Positions 42,387 to 52,022 are shown, numbered from the stretch's first letter. The stretch is DNA of 64,000 bases from Ciceribacter sp. T2.26MG-112.2 (GCF_900492205.1 NZ_UEYQ01000001.1:490001-554000), one strand, 5' to 3'. Notes: a model not told the origin generated them from the sequence alone. Made by a program: numbers and translations.

Positions 42387-43348
42387 CGAATATTGAAGCG
42401 CACGGGCGCGGTGATCGTCTTGCTCACGCCCGCAGGCGGGGCCGGAACGGGCGAGGCGCGACGCACCATATCGAGCACCGCCTGGTCGAGGCTCGAATGG
42501 CCGGACGATCGCGACAGCGAAACCGACAGGACATTACCGCCGTCATCGATCCGGAACCGTACATAGACGGTCCCCTCTTCCCGATTGCTGCGCGCCTCAG
42601 ACGGATAGCGCTTGCGCCGCTCGAGATGCGACATCAGGCGCGACTGCCACTTGGCGGGGCTGACATTGCGGCCCCCACCGCTGCTGGTCGCCTTTGCCGC
42701 CGTGCGATCGGCCTGGGCGACCTCGGCCTTGGCCTTGCGCGCCGCCTCCGACGCGGGCGGCGGCGGCGCCTTCGGCTTGGCGACGGGTTTCTTCGCGTCC
42801 TGCTTCTTCGGCTTTTCCTCCACCGGCTTCGGAGCGGGCGGCGGCGGACGCATGACCGGAATCGGCACGGCCACGTTTTCAAGCTGGGCCATCACCATCT
42901 GCTCGATCGGATCGATCTCCTCGACAGGGTCCGGGAGCGGCTCGGGTTCGAGCGGCGGCGGTTCGACGACGGGCTCGGCAACCGGCTCCGGCACGTGCTC
43001 CACGACTTCCTCGACCGGCGGCTCCACGATCGGCTCGGGCATGGGCTCGGGTACCGGCTGCTCAAGAGGCTCAGGGATGGGCTCATGCGACGCCGTTTTG
43101 ATCTCCTCGGCATCGACCTGGTCGGGAACGATCTGTTCCTCCTCGACCTTTTCCGCAACAGGCTCGGGGGCAAGCTCGATCATGATCGCCGACGGGGGGG
43201 CCGCATCGGCTGCAACAAGCTCCGGTTCCTGCAGCAACAGCGCAACCGCACCGGCATGGGCGGCGGCCACACAAACCGCGGCCGCCGACCAGAGCAGCAG
43301 TTCACCCGCTACCCTGCCCCTGGAGCGCTGCACCGGGTGGCTTGTCAT
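42383..43348 (-). CDS. tonB: TonB
   Basis: A 321-residue energy-transducing protein with one N-terminal membrane helix (about 14-40). A long Pro/Glu-rich rigid spacer follows (about 60-170, with many PEP and EPP repeats), then a Lys/Pro segment and a C-terminal TonB domain containing RYPSEARSNREEGTVYVRF. It carries proton-motive energy from ExbB/ExbD to outer-membrane siderophore, haem or cobalamin receptors. Its start overlaps the exbD stop (ATGA), so it is the last gene of a coupled operon. No receptor gene is in the window. Confidence 0.95.
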   Translation of the reverse strand: MTSHPVQRSRGRVAGELLLWSAAAVCVAAAHAGAVALLLQEPELVAADAAPPSAIMIELAPEPVAEKVEEEQIVPDQVDAEEIKTASHEPIPEPLEQPVPEPMPEPIVEPPVEEVVEHVPEPVAEPVVEPPPLEPEPLPDPVEEIDPIEQMVMAQLENVAVPIPVMRPPPPAPKPVEEKPKKQDAKKPVAKPKAPPPPASEAARKAKAEVAQADRTAAKATSSGGGRNVSPAKWQSRLMSHLERRKRYPSEARSNREEGTVYVRFRIDDGGNVLSVSLSRSSGHSSLDQAVLDMVRRASPVPAPPAGVSKTITAPVRFNIR

Positions 43349-43821
43349 GGCTGCACCCCGGGCGCGGGTGACGGCTCGTCCGGCGAAAGTTGCGGCGACG
43401 GCAGGGTTTCCAGCCCCACCAGCGCGATCTTCAGATAGCCGGCATCGCGCAGGAGGTTCATGACTTCCATGAAGGCGCCATAGTCCACCGCCTTGTCGGC
43501 GCGCAGGAAGATCCGCGCATCCTTGTTCCCCTCGGTCAGGCGATCGAGATCGGCACCGAGGGTTTCGCGGACAGCCGTCTCGTTGCCGAGCGACAGGCTC
43601 ATGTCTTCCTTCAGTGTGACATAGACCGGCGTATCCGGCCGCTCGGCCGGCTTCGCCGTCGATGCAGGCAGGTCGACGCTGACATCGACGGTGGCCAGCG
43701 GTGCGGCCACCATGAAGATGATGAGCAGAACCAGCATCACGTCGATAAAGGGCGTGACATTGATCTCGTGGTTTTCCGCCAGATCGTCGCCTGAATGGTT
43801 TTCCCGAATGCCGCCGGCCAT
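43345..43821 (-). CDS. exbD: ExbD
   Basis: A 158-residue protein with a single N-terminal membrane helix ([20 protein letters not shown]) containing the functional aspartate of the ExbD/TolR family, then a periplasmic domain ending in a Pro-rich tail. I chose the ATG at 43821, four bases after the exbB stop and preceded by GGAGTAAAGAG, over one six codons upstream that would lie inside exbB. It forms the ion-channel motor with ExbB for TonB. Confidence 0.94.
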   Translation of the reverse strand: MAGGIRENHSGDDLAENHEINVTPFIDVMLVLLIIFMVAAPLATVDVSVDLPASTAKPAERPDTPVYVTLKEDMSLSLGNETAVRETLGADLDRLTEGNKDARIFLRADKAVDYGAFMEVMNLLRDAGYLKIALVGLETLPSPQLSPDEPSPAPGVQP

Positions 43822-43825
43822 CTCT

Positions 43826-44899
43826 TTACTCCGCCGCAAGCGCCACGGCGGCGCTCTTGGCCGCGGGAGAGGCCTTGCGATAGTCGAGATCGCGGCTGAC
43901 CAGGCGCTCGATGCCGGCCGCCGCGTCGCCCAGCAACTGGCGATAACCGGTCACCGAACGGGCAAAGACGTTGTAGATGATCACCGCCGGGATAGCGGCC
44001 ACCAGGCCGATCGCGGTGGCGAGCAAGGCCTCGGCAATGCCGGGCGCGACGACGGCGAGATTGGTCGTCTGGGATTCGGAAATGCCGATGAAGGAGTTCA
44101 TGATCCCCCAGACCGTGCCGAACAGGCCGACGAACGGCGCCGTCGAACCGATCGTCGCCAGCACGCCGGTGCCCTTGGCGATATGGCGCCCGGCACGCAC
44201 CTCGATCCGCGCCAGAGCAGAGGCCACCCGCTCCTTGACCCCGGCGCCGCCCGCCCGATCCACGGCGGCATCGGAGAGGCGGATTTCATCGCTGGCACTG
44301 CGCAGCATCGAGACGACGACGCCACCGCGACCGGCCATGTCGGCCATGGCCGCTTCGAGCGTGTGGGCCTTGAGGATGGCCTTCAGTCCACGCGTCGCCC
44401 GCACCCGGGCGCCGGCCAGTTGCAGCGTCTTGGCCAGCCACACGGTCCAGGTGACGAGAGAGGCGAAGGCCAGCGAGATCATCACCGCCTTGACCACCCA
44501 GTCGGCTGCCATGAACATGCCGAGCGGCGAGAGATTATGCGGCAGATCTTCGCGGGCGATCTGTCCAGCGCCGGCCGGTTCATCCACCGCCGGAGAAGCC
44601 CCACCCGTCTCGACGGCCGGAGAACCCGCTTGAACCGCGACCGGTTCTGCAGCGGACGTCGCTTCAGCCGCGTCAGACGCTGCCGCTTCGGTCGAGGCAG
44701 GCGCCGCATCGCTTACAGGTTCGGGAGAGACCGCCAGACCCGGCTGAGCCGGGGTCGGCGCGACCGCCGCTGCTGCGGGCGCTGAAGGCGCAATGCCGCC
44801 AGGCGCAGGCTCCTGTGCGAATGCGGCGGCGGAAGAAAGAAGCAGGCATCCGGCCAGGGCAAGGCCGGTGATGGAAGGTCCCGAATGATGAGGAAACAC
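43826..44899 (-). CDS. exbB: ExbB (long alphaproteobacterial form)
   Basis: A 357-residue MotA/TolQ/ExbB-family channel. It begins with a cleavable signal (residues about 1-29, ending AAAFAQ). An Ala/Pro/Glu-rich periplasmic linker follows to about residue 115, then three transmembrane helices with the core motif [20 protein letters not shown]. The long Ala/Pro N-terminal extension is typical of rhizobial ExbB. It is the first gene of exbB-exbD-tonB, preceded by a plausible promoter with an iron-box-like site. Confidence 0.95.
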   Translation of the reverse strand: MFPHHSGPSITGLALAGCLLLSSAAAFAQEPAPGGIAPSAPAAAAVAPTPAQPGLAVSPEPVSDAAPASTEAAASDAAEATSAAEPVAVQAGSPAVETGGASPAVDEPAGAGQIAREDLPHNLSPLGMFMAADWVVKAVMISLAFASLVTWTVWLAKTLQLAGARVRATRGLKAILKAHTLEAAMADMAGRGGVVVSMLRSASDEIRLSDAAVDRAGGAGVKERVASALARIEVRAGRHIAKGTGVLATIGSTAPFVGLFGTVWGIMNSFIGISESQTTNLAVVAPGIAEALLATAIGLVAAIPAVIIYNVFARSVTGYRQLLGDAAAGIERLVSRDLDYRKASPAAKSAAVALAAE

Positions 44900-44978
44900 T
44901 GGGAGCTCCTTTGTCTGATGAAACGATACGATGGCCCGTCGTGATCGCGGCAGGACCTGCCACGATCATGCGCTGGCA

Positions 44979-45014
44979 TCCCCCTCGATAATTAACTTGA
45001 ATTATTTTGACAAG
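44979..45014 (-). promoter_or_regulatory. Putative exbB promoter with RirA/iron-box-like element
   Basis: On the minus strand, TTGTCA followed 17 bases later by TATCGA makes a fair sigma-70 pair in an AT-rich gap. Overlapping it, TGA-N9-ACA (44998-45012) is one base off the TGA-N9-TCA form reported for rhizobial iron boxes. Iron control of tonB operons is common, but the match is imperfect. Confidence 0.35.
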
Positions 45015-45061
45015 TAATAACGCGCCTGCCGCGCTGAAAAAGTTGAACGCGGCGGTGAGGT

Positions 45062-46024
45062 TTATGCAGCGCTGTCCGTCTCCGAATCCAGGTGATCGTG
45101 ATCTGCCGGCTTGCGGGACGACCTGACCGGTTTTTCCTGGCGGAATTCCCGCATGACCAGTGCACAAAGCGCCTCGGCGGGCGGGCTCAGCGGAATGCCC
45201 TTGCGCATGATGGTGCCGATGGTGCGCACGACGGACGGATTGCGGATCGGCACGGCGACGATGTCGGAGGCCCGGCTGGCGCCGAGTGCGAATTCCGGCA
45301 GCACCGTCAATCCGAGCCCCGCCTGCACCATGTTGATGGCGGTCGCGATGTGGCGCACTTCGTATCGCCACAGCAGGCTCTCCCGGCGACTGCCGAGCGC
45401 ATCGTCGATCAGGATACGGTTGCCCGTCAGCGTACCGATACGGATCAGCGGCTCACCTTCGAGGTCCTGCCAGGTGGCGGCGTCGCCCTTGGCCAACGGA
45501 TGGCTTTTGGGGCAGGCAAGAACGAAGGATTCCTTGAAAAGCGGGGTGATCTCCAGGTCCATGGCCATGGAGGAGACGATGGAAATGCCGAACTCGACCT
45601 CGCCGTTGCGAACATGGTCGATGATCTCCGAGGCGGAATGGTCGAGGATCCGCACGCGCACATCGCGATAGTCTTCCAGGAAGCCGCCAAGGATGCGCGG
45701 CAGGTAGATCGAGGCGATGGTGGGCAGGCAGGCGATCGAGATATGCTCCTGGCGCTCCTTGCCCCGCAGGCGAAGCTGCTCGAACGAGGAGGTGATTTCG
45801 TCCATCATCCGCCGCGCTTTAGGCAGCAGTTCGACTCCGGTCGGGGTCAAGGTCACCTGACGCGTCGTCCGCGCCAGAAGCTTGAGGCCCAGATCGTCCT
45901 CGAGCTTCTTCATCCGGTGGCTGAGCGCCGTCTGCGACAGATTGAGATGGGCGGCCGCCCTGTGAAAGCTGCCGCGCTCGGCAATGCACAGAAAGGCCTC
46001 GAGGCCGAGGAAATCGACGCGCAT
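45062..46024 (-). CDS. LysR-family regulator
   Basis: A 320-residue LTTR with the N-terminal helix-turn-helix segment RGSFHRAAAHLNLSQTALSH and a full effector domain. It ends in a charged tail (SSRKPADHDHLDSETDSAA). It diverges from ppsA across 230 bases that contain several ATTGTC/GACAAT elements, so it may regulate ppsA, though the pair is not one I know to be linked. Effector unknown. Confidence 0.88.
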   Translation of the reverse strand: MRVDFLGLEAFLCIAERGSFHRAAAHLNLSQTALSHRMKKLEDDLGLKLLARTTRQVTLTPTGVELLPKARRMMDEITSSFEQLRLRGKERQEHISIACLPTIASIYLPRILGGFLEDYRDVRVRILDHSASEIIDHVRNGEVEFGISIVSSMAMDLEITPLFKESFVLACPKSHPLAKGDAATWQDLEGEPLIRIGTLTGNRILIDDALGSRRESLLWRYEVRHIATAINMVQAGLGLTVLPEFALGASRASDIVAVPIRNPSVVRTIGTIMRKGIPLSPPAEALCALVMREFRQEKPVRSSRKPADHDHLDSETDSAA

Positions 46025-46158
46025 GAATCAGTCATTCCTTTGATGAATCCTGAGAATGAATACTGCCTAAAACGAAATCCGTTTCAAGTCCGGCCAGGCC
46101 GAATATCCGGTCATAAGACAAGCTGCGCCGCAGCCCGCATTCGCGCATCTCTTTGATT

Positions 46159-46200
46159 ATTGTCAAAGCACGGTGACAATACAGTGGTTATTGTCGACAA
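46159..46200. promoter_or_regulatory. Operator-like repeats upstream of ppsA
   Basis: ATTGTCA (46159-46165) and TGACAAT (46174-46180) form a perfect inverted repeat with an 8-base spacer. A third related element is the 10-bp palindrome TTGTCGACAA (46191-46200). All lie 55-96 bases before the ppsA ATG and between it and the divergent LysR gene, which fits binding sites for a regulator of one or both genes. Confidence 0.5.
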
Positions 46201-46254
46201 CATACAATCGCTCCGAGCGAGCCGTCATCAAGAACACCATCCGGGAGGGTTTCC

Positions 46255-48651
46255 ATGTCCGCAGTGCAGCAGTCCATCGCATGGTTTGAAACGCTGGGAC
46301 GCCACGACGTGCCGCGCGTCGGCGGCAAGAACGCCTCGCTCGGTGAAATGGTGCAAGCCCTGGCCGCGGGCGGCATACGCGTGCCCCCGGGTTTTGCCAC
46401 CACTGCGGACGCCTATTGGAATTATGTCACGGCAAACAACCTCAAGGAACGCATGACGTCCTTCCTCGCCGAATGGGAGTCCGGCAAGGCGACGCTCGCC
46501 GAGACCGGCTTGGCAATCCGCAATATCTTCCTCAAGGGCGATTGGCCGGCCGAGATCGAGGTAGCGATCCGTGAGGCCTATCGCACGTTGTCGAAACGGG
46601 CCGGCGTGGACGAAGTCGAGGTCGCCGTGCGCTCCAGCGCCACCGCCGAGGATCTTCCGGATGCCAGCTTTGCCGGCCAGCAGGAAACCTTCCTCAACAT
46701 CAAGGGCGAGACGGCGCTGATCGACGCCTGCCGTCGCTGCTATGCCTCGCTCTTTACCGACCGCGCGATCAGCTATCGCAGGACCAAGGGCTTCGACCAC
46801 ATGAAGGTGGCGCTGTCGATCGGTGTGCAGCAGATGGTGCGCTCCGACATCGGCGGATCGGGCGTGATGTTCTCGATCGACACCGAGACCGGCTTCGACA
46901 AGGTCGTGCTGATCAATGCCGCCTGGGGCCTGGGCGAGAACGTCGTGCAGGGCACGGTGGACCCGGACGAGTATCAGGTGTTCAAGCCGCTGCTCGACGA
47001 CATGGCATTGTCGCCTATCATCGAGAAGAAGAAGGGCGCCAAGTCCATCAAGATGATCTATGCGGTCGGCGACAAGCCGACCCGCAATGTGCCGACCTCC
47101 AAGGCCGAGCGGGCCGCTTGGGTACTGAGCGATCCGGAGATCGTCGAACTCGCCCGCTGGGCGGCGACCATCGAACGGCACTACGGCTGCCCGATGGACA
47201 TGGAATGGGCTCGAGACGGCGATACCGGCGACATGTACATCGTGCAGGCCCGCCCGGAAACGGTTCAGGCGCGGCGTGACGTCGGCATTTTCAAATCCTA
47301 CACGATCCAAAACAAGGGCAAGGTCCTGACCAAGGGCCTGTCGATCGGCGACGCCATCGCCAGCGGACAGGTTTGCCTGATCGAAACCGCCAAGGACATC
47401 GACAAGTTCGTCGAGGGCTCGATTCTCGTCACCCAGACCACCGACCCGGACTGGGTGCCGATCATGAAACGCGCCGCGGCCATCGTCACCGACCATGGCG
47501 GACGCACTTCGCATGCTGCGATCGTCAGCCGCGAACTCGGCCTGCCGGCCGTCGTCGGCACCGGCAATGCGACGGAGATCCTGCATACGGGTCAGGACGT
47601 GACGATTTCCTGCGCCGAGGGCGACGAAGGCTTCATCTACGAGGGCATCGCCGAATTCTCGGTCGAGGAACTCGACGTCAACGACCTGCCGGAAACCAAC
47701 ACCAAGGTCATGCTGAACCTCGCCAATCCCGGCTCGGCCTTCCGCTGGTGGCGCCTGCCGGCCGACGGCATCGGTCTCGCCCGCATGGAGTTCGTCGTAT
47801 CCAACGCCATCCGAGTCCATCCGATGGCGCTCGTGCATTTCGACAGGCTGAAGGACGAGGCGGCAAAGGCCGAGATCGCCACCCTGACCGCTGGCTACAA
47901 CAACAAGCCCGACTACTTCGTCGACAAGCTGGCCCGTGGCCTCGGCCGCCTTGCCGCCGCAGTCTATCCGAAGCCGGTCATCATCCGCATGAGCGACTTC
48001 AAGACCAATGAATATGCCGGCCTCGTCGGCGGGGCGGAATTCGAGCCGGAGGAAGAAAACCCGATGATCGGTTTTCGCGGCGCCTCTCGCTATTACTCGC
48101 CGCGCTACCGTGAAGGCTTCGCGCTCGAATGCCAGGCGATCAAGCGGCTGCGCGACGAAATGGGCTTCACCAATGTCGTCGTCATGATCCCCTTCTGCCG
48201 CTCGGTCGGTGAGGCCGACAAGGTGCTCTCCGTCATGGCGGAGAACGGCCTGAAGCGCGGCGAAAACGGCCTCCAGGTCTATGTGATGTGCGAGATCCCC
48301 TCGAACGTCATCCTGGCCGCCAAGTTCGCCGACCGTTTCGACGGCTTCTCGATCGGCTCGAACGACCTCACCCAGCTCACACTGGGCGTCGACCGCGATT
48401 CCGGGGAACTGGCCGACCTGTTCGATGAGCAGGATGAGGCGGTCAAATGGATGATCGAAAAGGTGATATCCGAGGCCAACAAGGCGGGCGCCAAGATCGG
48501 CCTTTGCGGCCAGGCGCCAAGCGACCATCCGGAATTCGCCGAGTTCCTGGTCGACTGCGGCATCGACTCGATGTCGGTGAGCCCCGACAGTTTCATCGCC
48601 GTGAAACAAATCGTCTCGGCGGCGGAGAAGGCCAAGGCTGGCCGGGGCTGA
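46255..48651 (+). CDS. ppsA: Phosphoenolpyruvate synthase
   Basis: A 798-residue PEP synthase (pyruvate, water dikinase). The N-terminal ATP-grasp part has GGKNASLGEM and VRSSATAEDLPDASFAGQQE. The central phosphohistidine domain has DHGGRTSHAAIVSRELG with His420, and the C-terminal PEP-binding barrel has GSNDLTQLTLGVDRDS and GLCGQAPSDHPEF. It makes PEP from pyruvate and ATP for gluconeogenesis. GGGAGGG precedes the ATG. A strong hairpin follows the gene. Confidence 0.96.
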   Translation: MSAVQQSIAWFETLGRHDVPRVGGKNASLGEMVQALAAGGIRVPPGFATTADAYWNYVTANNLKERMTSFLAEWESGKATLAETGLAIRNIFLKGDWPAEIEVAIREAYRTLSKRAGVDEVEVAVRSSATAEDLPDASFAGQQETFLNIKGETALIDACRRCYASLFTDRAISYRRTKGFDHMKVALSIGVQQMVRSDIGGSGVMFSIDTETGFDKVVLINAAWGLGENVVQGTVDPDEYQVFKPLLDDMALSPIIEKKKGAKSIKMIYAVGDKPTRNVPTSKAERAAWVLSDPEIVELARWAATIERHYGCPMDMEWARDGDTGDMYIVQARPETVQARRDVGIFKSYTIQNKGKVLTKGLSIGDAIASGQVCLIETAKDIDKFVEGSILVTQTTDPDWVPIMKRAAAIVTDHGGRTSHAAIVSRELGLPAVVGTGNATEILHTGQDVTISCAEGDEGFIYEGIAEFSVEELDVNDLPETNTKVMLNLANPGSAFRWWRLPADGIGLARMEFVVSNAIRVHPMALVHFDRLKDEAAKAEIATLTAGYNNKPDYFVDKLARGLGRLAAAVYPKPVIIRMSDFKTNEYAGLVGGAEFEPEEENPMIGFRGASRYYSPRYREGFALECQAIKRLRDEMGFTNVVVMIPFCRSVGEADKVLSVMAENGLKRGENGLQVYVMCEIPSNVILAAKFADRFDGFSIGSNDLTQLTLGVDRDSGELADLFDEQDEAVKWMIEKVISEANKAGAKIGLCGQAPSDHPEFAEFLVDCGIDSMSVSPDSFIAVKQIVSAAEKAKAGRG

Positions 48652-48674
48652 TCGCCCGGAGGCAAGGTGCCGTA

Positions 48675-48699
48675 CGGTGCGGGCGAATCTCCCGCACCG
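48675..48699 (+). terminator. Hairpin after ppsA (terminator-like, no T-run)
   Basis: CGGTGCGGG (48675-48683) pairs perfectly with CCCGCACCG (48691-48699) over a 7-base loop, 24 bases after the stop. The lack of a T-tract suggests an mRNA 3'-end stabiliser or a factor-dependent end. Confidence 0.5.
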
Positions 48700-48865
48700 A
48701 TTGATTAGAGTCAATTCGACCTGTTGATATCGTTGTATCGTGATATTGTTCGCATGCCCGCAGAACGCGCATATTCGTGAGCGGGTTTCTACGCAGAACC
48801 AAGTAGCCTTTTCCAAAGCCATTCGGCAATCGGACCCTTGCGTCCGCAATAATCGGGAGGATGCC

Positions 48866-50113
48866 ATGCGTAAATTGAAATCCATTTTGACTGCCACCGC
48901 CGTCTCTCTCTTCATGCTTCCCGCAGCCGGCCATGCCGGCGGCACCGTGGAGGTCCTGCACTGGTGGACCTCGGGTGGCGAGGCGAAAGCCGTCGGGACC
49001 TTGAAGGAAGCCTTCGAAAAGCAGGGCGGCACTTGGGAAGACTCGCCGATCGCCGGCGGCGGCGGTGATGCGGCCATGACCGCCCTTCGCGCCCGCGTGA
49101 TGGCCGGCAACCCGCCGGCAGCCGTGCAGCTGAAAGGTCCCGGCATCCAGGAATGGGCCGACCAGGGTGGTCTCGCCGATGTCGAGGATGTGGCCAAGGC
49201 CGAGAAATGGGACGATGTCCTGCCGCCGTCCATGGCCGAAATCATGAAATACCAGGGCAAGTATGTCGCCGCCCCGGTCAATGTTCACCGCATCGACTGG
49301 ATGTGGGTGAACCCCGCCGTCTTGGCCAAGGTCGGCGCCGAAGTGCCGAAGACCTGGGACGAGTTCAACGCCGTTGCCGACAAGCTCAAGGCCGCCGGCA
49401 TCACGCCGCTCGCCCATGGCGGCCAACCCTGGCAGGATGCGACGGTCTTCGAAACCATCGTCCTTTCCGAAGGCGCGGATTTCTATCGCAAGGCGCTGAT
49501 CGAGCTGGACGAAGAGGCCCTGACCGGCGAAACCATGGTCAAGGTCTTCGACCAGCTCCGCAAGCTGCGGGGCTATGTCGATCCGGGCTTCTCCGGCCGC
49601 GACTGGAACCTCGCGACCGCCATGGTGATGAACGGCGAAGCCGGCTTCCAGATCATGGGCGACTGGGCCAAGGGCGAGTTCCTCGCCGCCGGCAAGGAGC
49701 CGGGCAAGGATTTCATCTGCGCCCCGACTCCTGGCAACGGCTTCAGCTTCAACACCGACAGCTTCGCCTTCTTCAAGGTTTCGGGCGACGATCGCATCGA
49801 GGGCCAGAAGGTGTTGGCGAGCCTGATCATGTCGCCCGAGTTCCAGGAAACCTTCAACCTGGCCAAGGGTTCCATTCCGGCCCGCACCGACATCAAGCTG
49901 GACAAGTTCGACAGCTGCGCCCTCAAGTCCTTCGAAGACATGACGGCGGCAGTGAAGAACAACACCTTCGTTCCGTCCATGGCCCATGAAATGGCGGTTC
50001 CCCGCACGGTACGCGGCGAATTCCTCGACGTCGTCACCAACTTCTTCAATTCGGACATGAGCTCGGCCGATGCGGCCAAGGCCATGGGCGAAGCGGTGAA
50101 GCGCGCCCAGTAA
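48866..50113 (+). CDS. gtsA: Sugar ABC transporter, periplasmic binding protein (GtsA-like)
   Basis: A 415-residue class-1 solute-binding protein with a signal peptide ending GHAG (residues about 1-24). VEVLHWWTSGGEAKAV, DAAMTALRARVMAGNPPA and MNGEAGFQIMGDWAKGEF match the glucose/mannose-binding GtsA group. The ATG at 48866 has GGGAGG upstream. It heads a rightward operon with two permeases and an ATPase. Glucose-like sugars are the probable substrate, by family resemblance only. Confidence 0.9.
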   Translation: MRKLKSILTATAVSLFMLPAAGHAGGTVEVLHWWTSGGEAKAVGTLKEAFEKQGGTWEDSPIAGGGGDAAMTALRARVMAGNPPAAVQLKGPGIQEWADQGGLADVEDVAKAEKWDDVLPPSMAEIMKYQGKYVAAPVNVHRIDWMWVNPAVLAKVGAEVPKTWDEFNAVADKLKAAGITPLAHGGQPWQDATVFETIVLSEGADFYRKALIELDEEALTGETMVKVFDQLRKLRGYVDPGFSGRDWNLATAMVMNGEAGFQIMGDWAKGEFLAAGKEPGKDFICAPTPGNGFSFNTDSFAFFKVSGDDRIEGQKVLASLIMSPEFQETFNLAKGSIPARTDIKLDKFDSCALKSFEDMTAAVKNNTFVPSMAHEMAVPRTVRGEFLDVVTNFFNSDMSSADAAKAMGEAVKRAQ

Positions 50114-50133
50114 GACTTAACTGCGATCGATCC

Positions 50134-50166
50134 CCACCGGGGTCCGGCCTTGCCGAACTCCGGTGG
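50134..50166 (+). repeat. Intra-operon hairpin between binding-protein and permease genes
   Basis: CCACCGG (50134-50140) pairs with CCGGTGG (50160-50166), with a smaller nested CGG/CCG stem. Hairpins in this position commonly protect the upstream binding-protein mRNA so that it is made in excess over the permeases. Confidence 0.5.
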
Positions 50167-50228
50167 TTCCCGTTGATGCGGCGCAGACCGCAAGGGGGAA
50201 TGAAGACCATGCCGGGAGGATCCGCGAA

Positions 50229-51128
50229 ATGACTGACAGAAGCCGACGGGTCGCCTTCGATCGATTTTTCGAGCGATGGCTGCCGCAGATCGTCGTGTCG
50301 CCGATGTTTGCCGCAAGCCTGCTGTTCGTCTACGGCTTCATCGCCTGGACGGTCTATATCTCCTTCACCAAGTCCGGCGTGATGCCGAATTACACGCTGA
50401 TCGGCCTTGGCCAATACGAGCGGTTGTGGACGACTCCGCGCTGGTTCGTGGCGATCGAGAACCTTTTCATCTTCACAAGTCTGTTCATGATCTGCTGCAT
50501 GCTGATCGGCCTGTTCCTGGCGATCCTGCTCGACCAGCGGATTCGCGCCGAAGGCATGATCCGCACCATCTATCTCTACCCCATGGCACTGTCGTTCATC
50601 GTCACCGGCACGGCGTGGAAATGGATCCTCAACCCGACACTCGGCGTCGAGAAGATCATCCAGGGCTGGGGTTTTCCCAATTTCAATTTCGACTGGCTCG
50701 TCGATCCGAACATGGCGATCTACACCATCGTGATTGCCGGCGTCTGGCAATCCTCCGGCTATGTCATGGCGCTGTTCCTCGCCGGCCTGCGCTCGGTCGA
50801 CGACGAGATCATCAAGGCGGCGGCGATCGATGGTGCGGGGCCGTTCCGGACCTACTGGAGCATCATCCTGCCGATCGTTCGGCCGGTCTTCTTCTCCGCC
50901 TTCGTCGTTCTCGCGCATCTTGCCATCAAGAGCTTCGACCTGGTCATGGCGCTGACCGGCGGCGGACCGGGCTATGCCACCGACATGCCGGCGACGTTCA
51001 TGTATTCCTTCGCCTTCCAGCGCAGCGAACTCGGCACGGCGGCCGCAAGCGCGGTGATGATGCTGGTCACGGTCACCGCGATCTTCATTCCCTATCTCTA
51101 TTCGGAACTGAGGAGGCCGGCGAAATGA
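50229..51128 (+). CDS. gtsB: Sugar ABC transporter permease (GtsB-like)
   Basis: A 299-residue MalF-type inner-membrane permease with about six helices and the cytoplasmic EAA loop (IIKAAAIDGAGPFRTYWSII). The ATG at 50229 follows GGGAGGATCC; longer frames lie in the intergenic hairpin. Its stop overlaps the next start (ATGA). Confidence 0.93.
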   Translation: MTDRSRRVAFDRFFERWLPQIVVSPMFAASLLFVYGFIAWTVYISFTKSGVMPNYTLIGLGQYERLWTTPRWFVAIENLFIFTSLFMICCMLIGLFLAILLDQRIRAEGMIRTIYLYPMALSFIVTGTAWKWILNPTLGVEKIIQGWGFPNFNFDWLVDPNMAIYTIVIAGVWQSSGYVMALFLAGLRSVDDEIIKAAAIDGAGPFRTYWSIILPIVRPVFFSAFVVLAHLAIKSFDLVMALTGGGPGYATDMPATFMYSFAFQRSELGTAAASAVMMLVTVTAIFIPYLYSELRRPAK

Positions 51129-52018
51129 GCAAGACGGCTACCTCCGGCATCGTCCGGCCCAGGGGTCTCAGGAACACGTTGCTGCGGCTCTTGCTGTTCG
51201 CCATCCTCGGCCTCTTCTGCCTCTACTATCTCATGCCGCTCTTCGTGATGATTTCGACCTCTCTGAAGTCGCTCGAGGAAATCCGCACGTCCTCGCTCAT
51301 CAGTCTGCCGAAGGATGTGACCTTCGCCGCCTGGGAAAAGGCCTGGAGCGCGGCCTGCGTCGGCGTGCGCTGCACCGGCCTGCAGCCCTATTTCATGAAC
51401 TCGATCCTGATGGTGATCCCGGCGGTCACCATCTCCACCCTGCTCGGCGCGCTCAATGGCTATGCCCTGACCAAGTGGAAGTTCCCCGGCGCGGACATCA
51501 TCTTCGCCCTGATGCTGTTCGGCTCCTTCATCCCCTTCCAGGTCGTGCTGCTGCCCATGGCCCGCATGCTCGGCTATTTCGGTCTCGCCGGCAGCGTCTA
51601 CGGCCTGATCCTGGTCCACACCGTCTACGGCCTTTCCTTCACCACGCTGTTCTTTCGCAACTTCTTCGTCAGCGTGTCGGACGGCATCGTCCATGCGGCG
51701 AAGATCGACGGTGCCGGCTTCTTCCGCATCTTCTTCACGCTGCTCTTGCCCATGTCGCTGCCGACCATTGTCGTCGCCGTCATCTGGCAGTTCACCCAGA
51801 TCTGGAACGACTTCCTGTTCGGCGTCGCCTTCACGGTCGGCGACAGCAATCCGGTGACCGTGGCGCTCAACAACATCGTCGCGTCGAGTACCGGCGTGAA
51901 GGAATACAATGTCGACATGGCGGCCGCGATCATCGCCGCCCTGCCGACGCTCCTCGTCTACATCGTGGCGGGGAAATACTTTGTGCGCGGTCTGGCCGCA
52001 GGCGCCGTGAAAGGGTGA
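51125..52018 (+). CDS. gtsC: Sugar ABC transporter permease (GtsC-like)
   Basis: A 297-residue MalG-type permease with six helices and the EAA loop (IVHAAKIDGAGFFRIFFTLL). The two-cysteine periplasmic segment AACVGVRCTGLQPYF is like that of GtsC proteins. It starts in an ATGA overlap with the preceding permease. A much longer frame in phase from 50276 is an antiphase reading of the first permease. Confidence 0.93.
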   Translation: MSKTATSGIVRPRGLRNTLLRLLLFAILGLFCLYYLMPLFVMISTSLKSLEEIRTSSLISLPKDVTFAAWEKAWSAACVGVRCTGLQPYFMNSILMVIPAVTISTLLGALNGYALTKWKFPGADIIFALMLFGSFIPFQVVLLPMARMLGYFGLAGSVYGLILVHTVYGLSFTTLFFRNFFVSVSDGIVHAAKIDGAGFFRIFFTLLLPMSLPTIVVAVIWQFTQIWNDFLFGVAFTVGDSNPVTVALNNIVASSTGVKEYNVDMAAAIIAALPTLLVYIVAGKYFVRGLAAGAVKG

Positions 52019-52022
52019 TGAG

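Noticed and set aside
42892..43173. Pro/Glu repeats (PEP, EPP) as a DNA repeat or mobile element
   Set aside because: They are the periplasm-spanning spacer of TonB, normal protein low complexity.
46228..49281. A 1017-codon open frame on the minus strand opposite ppsA
   Set aside because: It is antisense to a clearly conserved PEP synthase and the following binding-protein start. It contains no recognisable domain and is the usual artefact of GC-rich codon usage.
50276..51124. Extended 580-residue version of the second sugar permease
   Set aside because: The upstream 283 codons are an out-of-phase reading of the first permease; the ATGA start at 51125 gives the standard MalG-type length.
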